A stretch of DNA of 64,000 bases from Hydrangea macrophylla (GCA_033977485.1 CM066991.1:34469850-34533849), one strand, 5' to 3'. Shown: positions 1 through 12,024, numbered from the stretch's first letter. Translations and numbers: made by a program. The notes: generated from the letters alone by a model not told the origin.

Positions 1-1150
1 ATGAGCACAGTTGAACAACGAATTAAGCTTTTTGATATTATCATTGAATCAAGATCACCATGCAGCCCTGAAAAAAAGCCAAGAAGCTATCAAAATTTTT
101 ACCAAATTCATTACGTACTTGCATGTCAGAACATTGATCAGAATTGGTGAAGTTGTTCTATCTTTACATATTAAATCCCTGGAACTTTCTGTATGACCTC
201 GGGATGGCCATCTCTTGTCTTATAAGCCTTGGAGCACTTGAAACTTGGGGAATTCATTTAGAATGATTGAATTTGATTGGTAAAAGCAGCAGAAATCTAC
301 CAGTTCTAAAGATTTCAATAAGAAAGTGAAGTTTTAGCAGCTTGGAATAAACTAGATGAATGGTGATTTGAACTCATTGGTCAAGATGATTAGAGTTGAA
401 ATGGATAAAGTACTTGCAAGAAGCAGAAGTAGATCGAAGATCACTCGGAAGGACTCTAGATGACTTAAGCCATCAAAAGACTTAAACAGCCAAAAAGCCC
501 GAACCTCAAGGGATTTGAGTTTTGCTATAAGATTGAGATCTAGATATATGAATTGCCAAGAAAGCCGCCCTCGTCAAGAAAGTTGAATTTAGATCAAGCA
601 CTGCTGATCATGTTCTAAATTTGACATTCGCTTCAGCAGCATTCTCTGCATATTATCTGTGCCCTTGAAAATTTTGGCTCCGCTCTCTGCAAATTGACTC
701 CATAAATTATTTTAACCCTAGATTGCTCCAATCTTGATATATAAGCCTTAAGAAGTGCTTGAAACATGTTGAAATTGGTCTAAAGGACCCTTGGGGATTT
801 GAATCTTGGTTAAAAATCGTCCAGAGTTGAAGAAAAGTCCACAGACACGAAGAATCCAGGGCATCACAGTGTGAAAATAGCTGAGAATTGACGATTTGCA
901 GCAAAATCCCGTAAATTTGGGTTGATTGTGTGTTGCCTTAGAAATTGGACATTGAGTCTACTATCACTCAAGAATTACATCCAGAATGGATTTGCAGAAG
1001 ATGGATCAGGATGCAGAATCTTCAAACCCTGAGCAAGATAGAAAGGGTCAGAGTAAACCCAATGTATTGCAAGAATACTTGAGCTGGTCGAAGCACCGAT
1101 ATGAGTCTTAGATTGAATTAGCAGGGCCTCCAGAATATGAGCCTTCTACT
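1..1150. other. Non-coding stretch, probable decayed Tat-type internal sequence
   Basis: No reading frame here has a recognisable domain, and stops are dense on both strands. I see no LTR end, tRNA or array. By position it lies upstream of the arrays and hairpin box at 1155-2823, so it is probably internal sequence of the same plus-strand Tat-type element. That assignment is inference from context only. Confidence 0.35.
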
Positions 1151-1154
1151 CACA

Positions 1155-1990
1155 TTTCAGAAATCTCAAATATTTCCTCAAGCAAAGAACTTTCAGACAT
1201 CGTTAGAATTACCTCCATAAGCAAGGTATACTTCAACAAACTCATAAAAATAGAACCCGTATAACTCTCAGAATCGTAGAATCTCCCCAGCAGAGGACTT
1301 TCAGAATTCATATTGTCCCTAGAGGAAGAGTATATCTCAACATCGAGTATCAGGATTACCACCAGATGAAGGGTATATCTCAACATCGAGTATCAGGGTT
1401 GCCTCCAGATATGGGGTATATCTCAGCATCGAGTATCAGGGTTGCCTCCAGATATAGGGTTTCTCTCAGCATCGAGTATCAGGGTTGCCTCTAGATATAG
1501 GGTTTCTCTTAGCATCGCGTATCAGGGTTACCTCTAGAAGTAGGGTATATCTCAAAATTTGCATTAGAATTACCTCCAGAGGAAGGGTATCTATCAGAAT
1601 TCGTGAATCGTGTATCAGAAGTACCTTCATAAGTAGGGTTCATCTCAGTATCGTGTATTAGGGTTGCCTCAGATATAGGGTTTCTCTCAGCATCATATAT
1701 ATATATCTCAGAATTGTGTATCGGAATTGCCTCCAAAAGTAGGGTATCTCTCAGAATCGTGCATCATGTATCAGAATTACCTCTAAATATACGGTTTCTC
1801 TTTGCATCGTGTATCTGGATTGCCTCCAGATGAATGGTATCTCTCAGGATTTGTGTATCAGAATCACCTACAGATATAGGGTATTTCTCAGAATCATGTA
1901 TATCTCATAATCGTATATCGGAGTTGCTTCCAGAAGGAGGGTATCTCTCAGAATCCGTGTTTCTCTCAGAATTCGTGCATCAGAACAGAA
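1155..1990. repeat. Degenerate 43-bp minisatellite, about 14 units
   Basis: Units begin with gggtatatctcag or gggtttctctcag and end in gcctccagatata. The best units (about 1380-1550) are 43 bp; later ones carry internal expansions. The short frames that run through the array are products of the repeat, not genes. Such arrays are known from the 3' untranslated region of Tat-lineage elements, which fits the hairpin box downstream at 2788. Confidence 0.8.
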
Positions 1991-2400
1991 GATTTGTCTC
2001 CAGCAGAAGAACCAGTTTTAGAAGAACAGAAGAATTATGTCCAGAAGGACCTGTTTTAGAAGATTTATCTCCAGACTTGTTACTGAAGATTTATCCCCAA
2101 CAGAAGGACCTATTTCAGAAGTACAGAAGATTTGTCCCCCAGAAGGACCTGTTTATAGAAGATTCGTCCGCAGCAGAAGGACTCTACATCAGTAAATCGT
2201 CCCCAGCAGAAGGACTCTACATCAGCAATCGTCCCCAACAGAAGGACTCTATATCAGCAAATCGTCCCTAGCAGAAGGACTCTACATCAGCAAATCGTCC
2301 CCAGCAGAAGGACTCCGCGACAGCAAATCATCCCTAGCAGAAGGACTCTACACAGCATTCGTCCCCAACAGAAGGACTCTACCTCAGTAATCATCCAGGG
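1990..2400. repeat. 33-bp minisatellite, about 11 units
   Basis: The unit reads roughly cgtccccagcagaaggac followed by tctacatcagcaaat. Units are clearest at 2165-2370. Because 33 is a multiple of 3 the array keeps a frame open (1834-2271), giving a 145-residue low-complexity translation that I do not regard as a gene. It directly follows the 43-bp array, so two unrelated arrays sit side by side. Confidence 0.8.
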
Positions 2401-2787
2401 ATTAGGACACTTTATCAATCATCCGAGTTATATTTTAGCAATCATCCAAGCTTAAATTTTTTTATCAAAAGTTGTTTGAAATGATTCAGAATTTGTCCAA
2501 GATATTCCGCTATTTCAGCAGTCGTCCGAGATATAGATGACACCTACAAGCCGCAAACTCAGAAGAAAGACTCTGACAAGACTCTGAAAATCGTCTAAGA
2601 TACAGATAGCATAATTCACTTTAGACATATTCGACTATGAGAAGCATTAGATTTTGCATCTAGGGAACCCTTAAGGGCGATTCCTCTAGCACGTGCATGT
2701 TCACGTTTTCATGCTGCATCAATATCCTAGGATTGGAGCATTTCATCCAAATTATTATTGGTGTGTATGTCTCCTCGCGCGCTTGAA
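2401..2787. other. Tat-type 3' untranslated sequence between arrays and hairpin box
   Basis: No coding potential. Short degenerate repeats around 'atcgtccgagatatag' continue to about 2600, perhaps the worn end of the arrays. No LTR or tRNA is seen. Confidence 0.4.
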
Positions 2788-2823
2788 CTACACCCTAGTC
2801 TGATTCCTGGAAAGGATACGTAG
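2788..2823 (+). other. Conserved Tat-type hairpin box, plus-strand copy
   Basis: A 36-nt element begins CTACAC and ends ACGTAG, with an inner TCC/GGA pairing and the core tgattcctgg between them. The same element, in the other orientation, occurs at 15912-15946, 27349-27383, 30447-30482 and 30550-30586, and in elements A and B it lies close to the 3' LTR. Here four outer base pairs remain (CTAC/GTAG). It sets the orientation of the 1-2943 segment as plus. Confidence 0.65.
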
Positions 2824-4251
2824 GCAACTCTAGTGGAGCAAGACTAGCAGCAGCTTCGACTTAGCAGCCTCTACCCAGCATTGCATTGCATTCTTGCTAT
2901 AGTAATTTCTTGATTTTGTCAGATTTTGAATTTCTTGCTATTCACTACAAGAGCGATCTACCGTGGAGAACTCATTTCATGCTTGATATTTAATCAAAGT
3001 TATCTAGAATCTTTAGGACTTGTGAAAGAAATAGGCAGAGAAGTTAAGATGATGAGATGGGATTCTGAGTTCAAACATGTGGCTGGGTATTTTTCATGTT
3101 CAACTTTACTCTTTTCATTTACCCAATCCTCCGTCATTTTTTTCAACTCACCAATTTTCTTCTTTTTCTCTTTTCTTTTTATGTAGCTTTTTTTTTTTTT
3201 TTTTTCTTTTCTTTCCTTTTCATACAACTCTTTTACTTCTTCTTTTCCTCCTTTAGCAGCCATCACAAACCAATCACATATTTAAGTTCTACATACATAT
3301 ACGAGTTTTGGTAAAAGCATTGAGTTATGATAGGTAAGTGCAAATTGAAATTTTCTGGGTAATAAGGTGAGCTATTGATGGCCTAAATTATTTTCTTAAC
3401 ACTTTAATTCATATTTCGAGTAATTCCTGAGTTTATGATGGTAGATCCTGAACATTCTCCTGTAGCGACTAGCCAAATGAAACAAGAATGAGACTCTCGA
3501 CGAGATATTAGTGCATTTCAAAGAATGACACAAGTTTATGTGATTAACCGTCACAATTGAAGAATGGCGCAAACTAACTAGGGTTTAAAGTTTCCACTAC
3601 TAGTCCAATCACATGACAGTAATATTTTACTCTAATCAAAGATTTTTTTATCACAACTGTCAACTTGTGCAAAAATTCTCAGGATGTATTCATGTTATGG
3701 ATATATAACTAGATTAGTGACACAGTAACATGTAATCGAGGCCCATAACATGACAAGAAAGATATGAATGCATCATTGCACAGTAATTAGCTAAGGGATA
3801 TGAGATTTCTAAAAGTCATAAGCTTAACGACAATTTTGTTTAATATTTAAAAATTTTCTTAAAAACAAACTAAAACACACCAAATAAACTAACATTATAA
3901 AACTTAACAGGTGTACATGTTTAGTAAATAAACAATTGTGTGTCTACCCCCTACCCCCAACTGAAAAAAATCATTGTCCCCAATGAAGGCATTTCAAGAT
4001 AACAATTGGTAGATATCACCTGATACACGCATTGCAGTTCACAATTTAGAAATCACCTGTTAAAATACAATAATCTCCAAAGCACAACTAAGATCAAGAG
4101 TTTAATGGATAACAATAGAGAATATAGCCAATTACAATCATAATCCATGAGCAAAATGTAATACTGTATAAAAATGTCCAAAAATCATGAAACTCCATAT
4201 ACAGATATCAACTATCCCAAAATATCTCCAAATCCAGTAATATAAAACAAA

Positions 4252-4276
4252 AGAGAGAGAGAGAGAGAGAGAGAGA
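4252..4276. repeat. (GA)n microsatellite
   Basis: An uninterrupted run of about twelve GA dinucleotides inside the E0 3' untranslated region. Confidence 0.95.
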
Positions 4277-4339
4277 AATCAAGGTACAACAAACATAACA
4301 GTGCGCTCTCACTCTCCAAAATAGGTCCTAGAGCTAAGC

Positions 4340-5257
4340 AGATGAAGGATCACCAGAGGTTTGAAGTTCCAAAATCAACAGTAGAATCTGCAACCTCACT
4401 ACCACCCTCAGCAGTCGTCACAGTCTAGACAGTCACCGGGTCACTCTCAGCCTGTGCAGAAGCACTAGTTGGAGGTGATGGCGGTGGTGGTCGAATCTCG
4501 GGAATGTTGACCTCTGATGGTGTTGATGTAGAGACAGGGTCTATAGACGGAGTAGTCTGTGGGGGCGGTGATAATGTGGAATGCTAAGACTAATCCACCC
4601 CTAATAGAATCAAAATCTACTCAACGAAACCTGTAAGCTTCCTGATCTGTGTCATCGTTTATATGAGCTCCAGCGTCGTCAACTCCTGTTGAGCAGCTAA
4701 CTGATGCACAGTACCCTCGAGCTATACCCGCGCCTCTCTCTCACTAATCAGAATATCATAAACTGCCTGGAGACTCGCGGGGCTTGCCATCTCCCATTTT
4801 CTGAACTCAAATCCCTCGGCCCCAGCAGGCGTCCCTAGGACTACGCTGGGAGGATGTTGAGGGTCCTCCTCTATCACAATCGTATCCTGACCCTCCGCCG
4901 GTGGCGTCCCTAGGTCATCTGAATCCTCCTCAGACATCTCTGTCCTCTGTCTTTTCTTCCCACTCTCTTCTCCTAGTGTTTCTTTCCGTTTCAACAACTT
5001 TTTGAATTGTGCAGTCGACATTTTGGCTACAGACTCACTGAAAACCCCCAACTTGGACTTCTGAAGGGCCTCGCCTACAGGGACAACTAATCCGGTCTCC
5101 TCATATGTGCGGTGAATCGCCCAAGCACCTTTGAGGTGCTGGGATTTGCTGGGATGGCCTGTGGGCTCAATAAGAAATTCTATGAATAAACTGGGCAGAC
5201 ATATAGGTAGCTTGGTCCCAATAGCATGTAGTACCTGTGTGTACCACCCAGCCAGTT
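4340..5257 (-). pseudogene. Worn C-terminal half of Athila-type 3' ORF (E0)
   Basis: A minus-strand open frame (about 5257 to 4722) aligns with residues ~197 onward of the 527-aa E3 protein: WYT..LHAIG matches WYTRALYAIG, then LIEPTGH, HLKGAWAIHR and a basic stretch GKKRQR followed by acidic residues. A further stop-broken part runs to about 4340 with the same Ser/Thr/Pro-rich tail. The N-terminal half is cut off at 5257 by a Tat-type LTR. Stops in the tail make it a pseudogene. The basic run resembles a nuclear localisation signal, as in the E1 and E3 homologues. Confidence 0.65.
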
Positions 5258-6279
5258 GTAGACACCCCAATTTTGGCTGATCATCAAATTGAGAGGATGA
5301 TTACCTCTAGGCCGATAACGACAATGTCCAGCGGGATTCGAAGATTTTCTAAATTATCCAAGTTCTTCGGAGGGTCTTTCAGCCTCAATAAAGTTTTTAA
5401 AAAAGACCTAGTGTTCGGGGAAACTCGAGTATTAAATAAGTATAAGAAAAAAATTAGTTTGGAAAAATTGATTTTGATATAAGGAATAGAAAATCATTTG
5501 AAAAGAAAATTAAGAAAAGAAAAAGAATTTTGAAAAAGAAAAGCAAACCAAACGATATAAATAAATAAATATATGTATATGCAATCTATATAAACATATG
5601 TAAATGAAAAATAATAAATAAAAAAAAGGGAGAAGTCACCGAGTGCCGCCCGCTGTAACAGATTGTTTTTCTTCAATACGTATGGAATATCATTGCACAT
5701 TGGTTTTTACCCCGAATTTACCAAATTAACCCCTTGGGGTTGGTCTATATAAGGAGATGTCATCTCCATTATTGGGATCCTTTTTTTGAAGTGAAGGGAA
5801 ATATTGAAAATATAGAGAGAATTGAGAGGAATTGAGAGAATTTTGAAGAAAACCAAGAGATTTTGAAGAAGAATTTGAAGAAGAACTTGAATACTTGGAA
5901 GATCTTCATCAAGAAACAAGAAGCTCTGAGGATTCCTAGAGGTAATCTTCTAAATTTGACTTAGTTTGACTCCAAATTCTGTCACAATTCATAGATTAAA
6001 TTAGGATTTTTACACAATTTTCAAAAAGTCTCTTCCTACCTCATTTCATCACACACCATTAGAATTGTGATTGAATTTTCGTTTGTTTTCATCGATTTGG
6101 ATCTTATAAAGCTTTGGGTTTAAGACAAAACAATTTTGTAAAAGAATTTTGACTTGGATTTTTCAAATTAACTTTGATTCTATTTCCTTTTGTTTATATT
6201 CTTCTCTTGGGGTCCATGAGATCTTCAATATCTCATTGAATTCCCTTGAGTTTGATCCTTTAATCCCCTTGACACGGCA
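5258..6279 (+). mobile_element. Tat-type LTR fragment, plus orientation
   Basis: It starts exactly with TGTAGACACCCCAATTTTGG, the reverse complement of the LTR ends of elements A (15742, 20176) and B (27175, 51863). The reverse complement of 5800-6060 matches the B LTR near 26100-26340. It carries gagtgccgcccg at 5640 and a TATA box at 5748. It interrupts E0 and is interrupted at 6280 by E1, so it is an intermediate layer. Its downstream part would lie beyond the right end of E1, outside the window. The 5 bp before E1 are cccct, the expected E1 target duplication. Confidence 0.75.
5748..5757 (+). promoter_or_regulatory. TATA box of Tat-type LTR
   Basis: TCTATATAAGG lies downstream of the gagtgccgccc motif and upstream of the gagatgtcatctccattattggg block, which also occurs (reversed) downstream of a TATA-like box in the B LTR at about 26400-26440. 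Position and context fit a U3 promoter; activity is not shown. Confidence 0.55.
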
Positions 6280-6918
6280 ATTTAAATGTGTGCGCTTGTG
6301 TGCTATACCCAAGTGTAGGTAGACGTGCAAGTAGTAATCTGGTTAAGACCAGGTCGATCCCACAGGGAAGGTGTTAGACTAAGAACTTAGATTAAACTCT
6401 AAAAGTAAAGGAGAATTCAAGAGTTAAAACAAGGTGTAGAACATGAAGTTCTACAGACTATACTACTAGAGCAACTATGTAAACTAATGATAAACTAATT
6501 ATCGAAAGCAATATTTTAAAAACGGTTTTCTTTATATAAAGGGAATGTTGGGATTACACGAACCCACAGTGATCATACCATCTACCATGCAGTTACATTT
6601 AAACTCTAAGGAGTGTGTCTCTCTACAATATTCCGTATTTTCTAAAGATAAAGAAACAATAATCCGTTCATAGCCAGGACTACATCATCACATTTATTTC
6701 CAAAACACATGAAGGTGGTTTAAAACAATAGTTAAGTCTCGCATTCTGAATGGTGTTAGCATTCAAAATGATTCGCAAAATTTATTGAAGAAAAATGCCT
6801 TAAGGCTTAAAGTAATGAAACTGTTTTGACAAACTGAGCATTTGAGGACAGTTTGATAACAAATCTCAAAAACAGAAAGTCTTGGAATACTGTAAAAAGA
6901 CTACTCAAGAATCAGAGA

Positions 6919-7041
6919 GTTCGATCGATCGACGCGCTTTTGATCGATCGAACATTTTCATCTCTCAATCGATCGAAAAATCTACGATTGCTTGACTGTG
7001 TTCTGGTCCGATCGATCGAAACAACTTCGATCAATCAAACA
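6919..7041. repeat. GATCGATC palindrome cluster (E1 3' LTR, downstream of TATA)
   Basis: Several copies of the perfect palindrome TTCGATCGATCGAA or one-step derivatives are spaced about 20-30 bp apart. Variants such as cgatcaatcaaac differ mainly by C-to-T or G-to-A at CG sites, as expected from methylation-linked decay. The same position in E3 (31262-31383, 44345-44463) and the E1 right LTR (55454-55579) has the same cluster. Confidence 0.85.
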
Positions 7042-7450
7042 CAGGAATTATTCTGCTGCATGGCAGAGGCTTGAGATCATCGTGATCTCCCAACCTGGGG
7101 ACTACTCAGACATGGTCTGGAGTGTCACAGATTCATTTTCAACGTAAAAATCCATTAAAACTTTGTTTGGTTGTGATTTAAACATAAAAATTACAAAAAC
7201 TATTGAGTTAACACTATCAAACATGCAAGACTACAATTAATCTTACTAATGCTACTAGAGACTATAAACAGATTGTAAATAAACCAAAATAACAGAACCT
7301 GAGACGAAGTATTAAGATCAAACTCCTTGAAAATCCAAGCACAAGCAATATTATACTTTGAATCCTACAAAAAACAATGTAAAACTTTCTAACTATCTCT
7401 ATAAACCGATGAAAAGTAAAAGAGGCCTACTCTAGAAGTGAATATAACTG

Positions 7451-7460
7451 GTATATATAG
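7451..7460 (-). promoter_or_regulatory. TATA box of E1 3' LTR
   Basis: The minus strand reads CTATATATAC. The box is kept in all Athila-type LTRs here (31802-31811, 44885-44894, 55997-56006, and the duplicated copy 57693-57702). It marks the U3 promoter; the start of transcription would be expected about 30 bp lower. Confidence 0.75.
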
Positions 7461-7529
7461 AAAAACCTGAGGCTAGGGTTACAAATGACGTCCCCGCTGA
7501 GTGTACGTAAGTTCTGATAAAAGTCATGT

Positions 7530-7640
7530 TTGATCGATCGAACCTTTCTCGATCGATCGCACTTCTAGAATCTTCGAGCGCTTTAACTTTCTTCGATCGA
7601 TCGAAAGTTCGATCGCTTGAATGATGCTCGATCGCTCAAA
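7530..7640. repeat. GATCGATC palindrome cluster (E1 3' LTR, U3)
   Basis: About six copies of TTCGATCGATCGAA or the half-variant TTCGATCGCTCGAA lie 70-190 bp upstream of the minus-strand TATA box. The spacing suits a promoter-proximal binding array. The truncated E1 right LTR has lost this part. Confidence 0.85.
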
Positions 7641-7893
7641 CTCAACATTTCATATTTTATTTGTTTTTCTTGTAATTCAGCTTTATCCTTTATTTGTCAT
7701 TTATTCCTGCACACAGCACAACAGCAATCTGCACCAATAACAGCTAAAACAACACAATTTATCACAGATTCGTTACATTGTAATTTAACTGGCATTATAA
7801 CACAAACTCTAGATAAACTAGGGAGTTGCAAACTAAATCAGTACATTTTCTTCTTTTAGCGCGGTTGTATTTTACAAATACCCCTGCTTGTCA

Positions 7894-7905
7894 CAACCCC
7901 CAACT
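7894..7905 (-). other. E1 polypurine tract
   Basis: The minus strand reads AGTTGGGGGTTG directly before the LTR end TGACAAG. E3 has the identical tract at 32246-32257. This is where plus-strand DNA synthesis would start. Confidence 0.8.
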
Positions 7906-10195
7906 AGCGAATTGCTAGTCTCTAGCAATAGAGCGAAAATAAAAACAATCTAACTGCTACTACAACAACTAAAATAAAAATAAATTAGACTAAGGCAAAC
8001 TAAACTAAAATAAAAAGAGAAACTACCTAACTCACTTTCACAGGAATCACGGTTGCATTTATCGAATGCAACAAGCCGTTGAACCCCTAGGTTCCCCTAG
8101 TGGACGAGTGTTGTCTTGTGAGGGTTTATAATAAATATACCCACAAAATTCTCCAATTTTTAAGCTCAAAAAGATATAGAATAACTTGTTAACATTCCCT
8201 CCCATACAACTATCAATTTAGCTCTACAAAACATATCACCCTCATTCAAACTATGAAAGAAATTCACCTGCTCCTTATGTCACCAAGATAACTATAACAT
8301 ATGCATCACATCCATGTATCCGTGTGTGTGTGAAATTAATAGCTATGCATCGGACCTTGTTTAGAGTTGTTTAGACTATTATTCTCTCAGAATTTGTAGT
8401 TTCAACTCAATTCTCACATGAGTTTACGCTCAAAAATGAACATCTCACAGAAACTAGTTTAATAATGATCGCACATGATGTGAAAGCTTTATTAAGAATG
8501 AAATTTTGGTTACTAGTGCTCTCACACCTGACTCAATAAAGGACGAACATTTAGAGTGTATAGTCTTATGAAAAGGATACGACTTACTAGAGGAGCGAAA
8601 TACCGTGGATAACTCAAATTACACGTTCATATTCAAACTAAGTTGTTAAAAATCATTAAGACTTTAACTTTTCATTTCTTTTAGTGGGACAGAAATGAGA
8701 GGGGTACAAAATCACACGTCTTTAGCATGTGATGGAGTTTAGTAATTTTTTTTCTCTTCACTTCATTCCAACCATCCTCATTTCTCATATATTTGTTTTT
8801 TTTTTAAACAGAACCTGGACTCCTTTTTTTTTTTCCTTTTCTCTTGTATGCGGTCCCTCCCACATTTACTCCCTCCTTGTCACATACTTCAACAATTTAA
8901 TCATATTAGATGTGCAATGGGGTTCATTAAGGTCAAAGTATAAGATTAGGGATTTATATTTTCATAATAGACTTGGCAGTATTTACTTGGTGTGGGGTTG
9001 AGAACAACGCAGATTCTGGAATTTTGATACAGGTAGATGAAAATGTTAAAGAATGGATAATGATGGCTTAAATCATTTTCTTAACTTCTTAATTTTAGTA
9101 CTTCAATGTTCATTGAGTTTAGTTGGTAAATCCTGAACGTTCTCCTCTACTAAGCAGTCAAAATGAAGAATTAGAGACTATTCAATGAATTTAATATGTT
9201 TATGTAAGAAAAACAATTCAAATAATGTGATACTTCCCTCAGAATTGAAGATTGAATTCAAAAGCTCACTAAGGATACCTCGTTTCCACTACTCATTCCT
9301 TAGAGCATAAAAGTCATATTAACTCTATTGTAGGTTTTCTACATAGCTATTAACATGTGCATATGGCTTTTGGATACAAAAATGGTCAACTTCTGTAATC
9401 ATCCTCGTGAAACTAGAAAAATGAGTGAACTTAATTCATAAAAAGATGAAATAATATGAATGTATCATTGCTTGATAATAGCTAAATAGGAGTGAAAATT
9501 CAAAATTGCTCTCCCAATAAAGTTCAGAAATTCAAAAATTAATTTTTTTTTAATTTGTTTAATTTATGTGAGTTTAATTCAATTCTAATAGAGATTGTAC
9601 GATGTGTGAAATAATATGAATGTATCATTGCTTGATAATAGCTAAATAGGAGTGAAAATTCAAAGTTGTTCTACCAATAAAGTTCAGAAATTCAAAAATT
9701 ATTTTTTTTTTAATTTGTTTAATTTATGTGAGTTTAATTCAATTCTAATAGAGATTATAGGATGTGTGCAATAAATTTATCCAAATTGCTAAGTAAAAAC
9801 ATGTGCAGGTACTATGTGCAGGTGATTATCTATCTATATCCCACCCCCAACTGAAAATTACGATGTCCTCAGAAGTTGATTTTCAAAATAATTAGAGAGA
9901 TATCACCTGATAACGCCAAGCAAACACCACAAGTATAGCAATCTGTAAAGACATACAAACTCTAAGCAGCCAAGATTAAATGAAATAATAGGTGCTGATA
10001 AAGCAATGACCATATGTAAGACAAACACCCAACACCAGAATGATATAACAATATAAGTACAAAACAATGAGAAAAATGTCCAAAAGATCTATCAGTCCCA
10101 TCATAACCAAACAACCCAAAAGAAGCTAAAAGAGAAGAGAGAGAAACAGTAATAACAAAATACAATCAAACTCCCCCTCTCAAAGGACATAACCT
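7906..10195 (-). other. E1 long 3' untranslated region
   Basis: About 2.3 kb between the 3' ORF and the LTR without coding potential. It is collinear with E3 32258-34401 and partly with E0 2944-4340, so it is a family feature. It holds a second PPT-like tract (9843-9852) and a 160-bp tandem duplication (9448-9767). Confidence 0.7.
9448..9767. repeat. 160-bp direct tandem duplication
   Basis: 9448-9607 and 9608-9767 are near-identical, both starting gaaataatatgaatgtatca. E3 has only one copy at the matching place, so the duplication arose within E1 or its close lineage. Confidence 0.9.
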
Positions 10196-11670
10196 ACTCA
10201 TAACAAATATCCGATAGAATCACGATCGGTGTGGTAGGATCATCCTCACCTCCACCCTCAGCAACAGTAGGAGCCGTCACCGGGTCACTCACAGTTGGGA
10301 CAACTGATGTAGACAATGATGGGTGAGCCACAACTGGAGGTGGTGCAGATGATGATGATGGGCCATAGGGATCAGTAGGCAGTGGAGGTGGAGTAACGAA
10401 GTAGTAGGCGGAGCAGTGGATGTAGATGGAGCAGCTGGATCAAAAGTAGATGGATTAGTAGTAGGTGGTGCAGAAGGGGTAGAGGGTGGGTGTGAACCAG
10501 TGTGAACAGACTGGTCAACCCTGATCTGTATCAAGATCGCCTCTAGTAAAGTCGTCATCTGATCCATCTTGCCCTCGAGTCGAATCCGTGCCTCCCTCTC
10601 CTCAATAAGCAATGAGTGGAGAGTCTGGAGGGATACAGAGGACGACTCTCCCTGGGCCTGAGCCTGAGAACGCTGCCTCAACTCAAACTGCTGCACGGTA
10701 GCAATGGGGTCCTAATCATCTGAATCTTGTTCCTTAGCCTCGGTAGGTGTCCCAGAAGCTGCACCCTCTGTGTCGGTCTGTGTCGGTGCCTCCCCCTTTC
10801 TTCCACTTTGCTCCCACCTTCGCTTTTCCTTTCAGCTTTCTCTTTTTCTGTGCATCTGAACGGCGTGCTGCTGTCTCACCAAACCGACTCGAAGCCTGTG
10901 AAATGGTGTCAGTGGCCAATGGGAGTAATCTAGCCTGCTCAATCACCCGATGGATGGGCCAAGTGCCCTTCAGATGGCGCTTGGCAGCAATGTACCGCGT
11001 AGGTTGGATAAAGAAGTCGATATAGAGTCGGGGCAGGCAGACACGCCGGTCTGTCCTAGTGGCATACAGAACTCAAGCATAACACGATGCCACCTTTTCA
11101 TGATAAGAAGTCATCAAAATGCAATTGGCCAGCGCCAGGTGGAGGAGATGGTACTGCTCGTTCAGAAATTGGTCCTCAATCAGGGAGATGCCGTTCCAGA
11201 TCTGAATCGCATCGCCAGTAATCTCCTGGATAATGATAGAGGGTAGAGTCTCTAGTGTACCGGGTATATATGGGTAATAGTGGTCGGGAACACCCAAAGC
11301 AGCGGCCACAGAAGCTGGGCTGAAAATGATCTCGTGACCCCAGAAGAATGATCGGTAAGTGAACGGGGCCGCAGGGTACTTAATTATGGTCGCACACGCC
11401 TCTCGCAACCAATCGATGTTGATTTTCTTTGACTACGTCAACATCTTGAACCAACTGGGCATGGCACAAATCCATGCAAGAAACTAAGCGGCGGAAAGCT
11501 ATACAGCCTCAAGTGGGCGCTCTAACATCACTTTCCTTATCTGGAGGTACCGAGTGTACCAAACTCGTTCCTCTTCATTTCTAAGGCCATGATCTTGTAC
11601 TGGGTCAGGAATAGCGAGGTCAAGGGGTTTAGATATGTGGTACCCCAAGATAGGATTTATTTGGAATGTC
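10196..11670 (-). pseudogene. E1 3' ORF, broken homologue of the E3 527-aa protein
   Basis: Minus-strand frames (11408-11073, 10946-10734, 10696-10289) align in order with the E3 protein: TYRSFFWGHEIIFSP, WNGISLIEDQ, a basic run QKKRKLKGKAK, then EREARIRLEGKMDQMTTLLEAIL and a Ser/Thr/Pro-rich tail. Frameshifts separate them. The E3 start codon position reads ATA, so the start is lost. The 3' splice site TTTTTAATTTCAG directly upstream (ending at 11671) is intact. Function is unknown; the basic run and coiled-coil-like heptads suggest a nuclear or nucleic-acid-associated protein rather than an envelope. Confidence 0.75.
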
Positions 11671-12024
11671 CTGAAATTAAAAATGAAAAGAAAAGATTAA
11701 AGAAAACAAAAGTAGAAGATCAAAAGAAAAAACTGCCACTGCATCAGTTCGATCGATTGAACAGTTTTTGATCGATCAAAAAATTGCTGCCTTCGATCAT
11801 TCGAAACAAGCTCGATCGATCGAACATGGGTCAGCTTCGATCGCTTGAGCCAATCTCTATCGATTGAGCATAGAAAAATGGCAGTGACAAGTAAAAGGAC
11901 GGGAATGGCCCTCAAACACAAAATAGAGAACGAAAACTACAAAAAATATGGTTTAAGGATCAAGGGGGGGCTCCCCCACAAGAATTTGAAGAAAATGAAA
12001 CTAGGGGGGGTCTCGGGATCATAC
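11671..12024 (-). other. Predicted leader intron of E1 3' ORF (354 bp)
   Basis: Donor CAAG/GTATGA at 12024 and acceptor TTAATTTCAG/GAC at 11671 on the minus strand. E3 has a donor and acceptor at matching places (36343, 35996; 348 bp). The intron contains a palindrome cluster (11748-11869). Splicing is predicted only. Confidence 0.6.
11748..11869. repeat. GATCGATC palindrome cluster (E1 intron)
   Basis: Five or so degenerate TTCGATCGATCGAA copies at the place matching E3 36067-36188, inside the predicted leader intron of the 3' ORF. Confidence 0.8.

Larger units (their letters stand above)
2944..5257 (-). mobile_element. Athila-type remnant E0 (3' portion only)
   Basis: This segment matches, with many differences, the 3' region of elements E1 (about 8590-11200) and E3 (about 32940-35400). 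Shared landmarks are a gatggcctaaattattttctta block near 3376, the ctacccccaactgaaaa tract at 3951-3967, and a worn 3' ORF at 4340-5257. No LTR is present. The left edge against Tat-type sequence near 2944 is approximate; the right edge is sharp at 5257, where a TGTAGACACCCC LTR end begins. It is the oldest layer of the nest. Confidence 0.7.
6280..7893 (-). repeat. E1 3' LTR (complete, 1,614 bp)
   Basis: On the plus strand it begins tgacacgg and ends gcttgtca, giving TGACA...TGTCA inverted ends. It contains a minus-strand TATA box (7451-7460), a palindrome cluster upstream of it (7530-7640) and another downstream (6919-7041). The flanking caacccccaact at 7894 is the polypurine tract on the minus strand. 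Confidence 0.9.

Noticed and set aside
1834..2271. 145-residue open frame as a gene
   Set aside because: It is a product of the 43- and 33-bp arrays; 33 is divisible by 3, which keeps the frame open without selection.
3000..3314. Lysine-rich or phenylalanine-rich small proteins
   Set aside because: Both are translations of a poly-T tract in the E0 3' untranslated region on opposite strands.
6280..7893. E1 left LTR as an independent solo LTR
   Set aside because: It is followed by the polypurine tract and 3' region collinear with E3, and its partner LTR with a PBS is at 54803.
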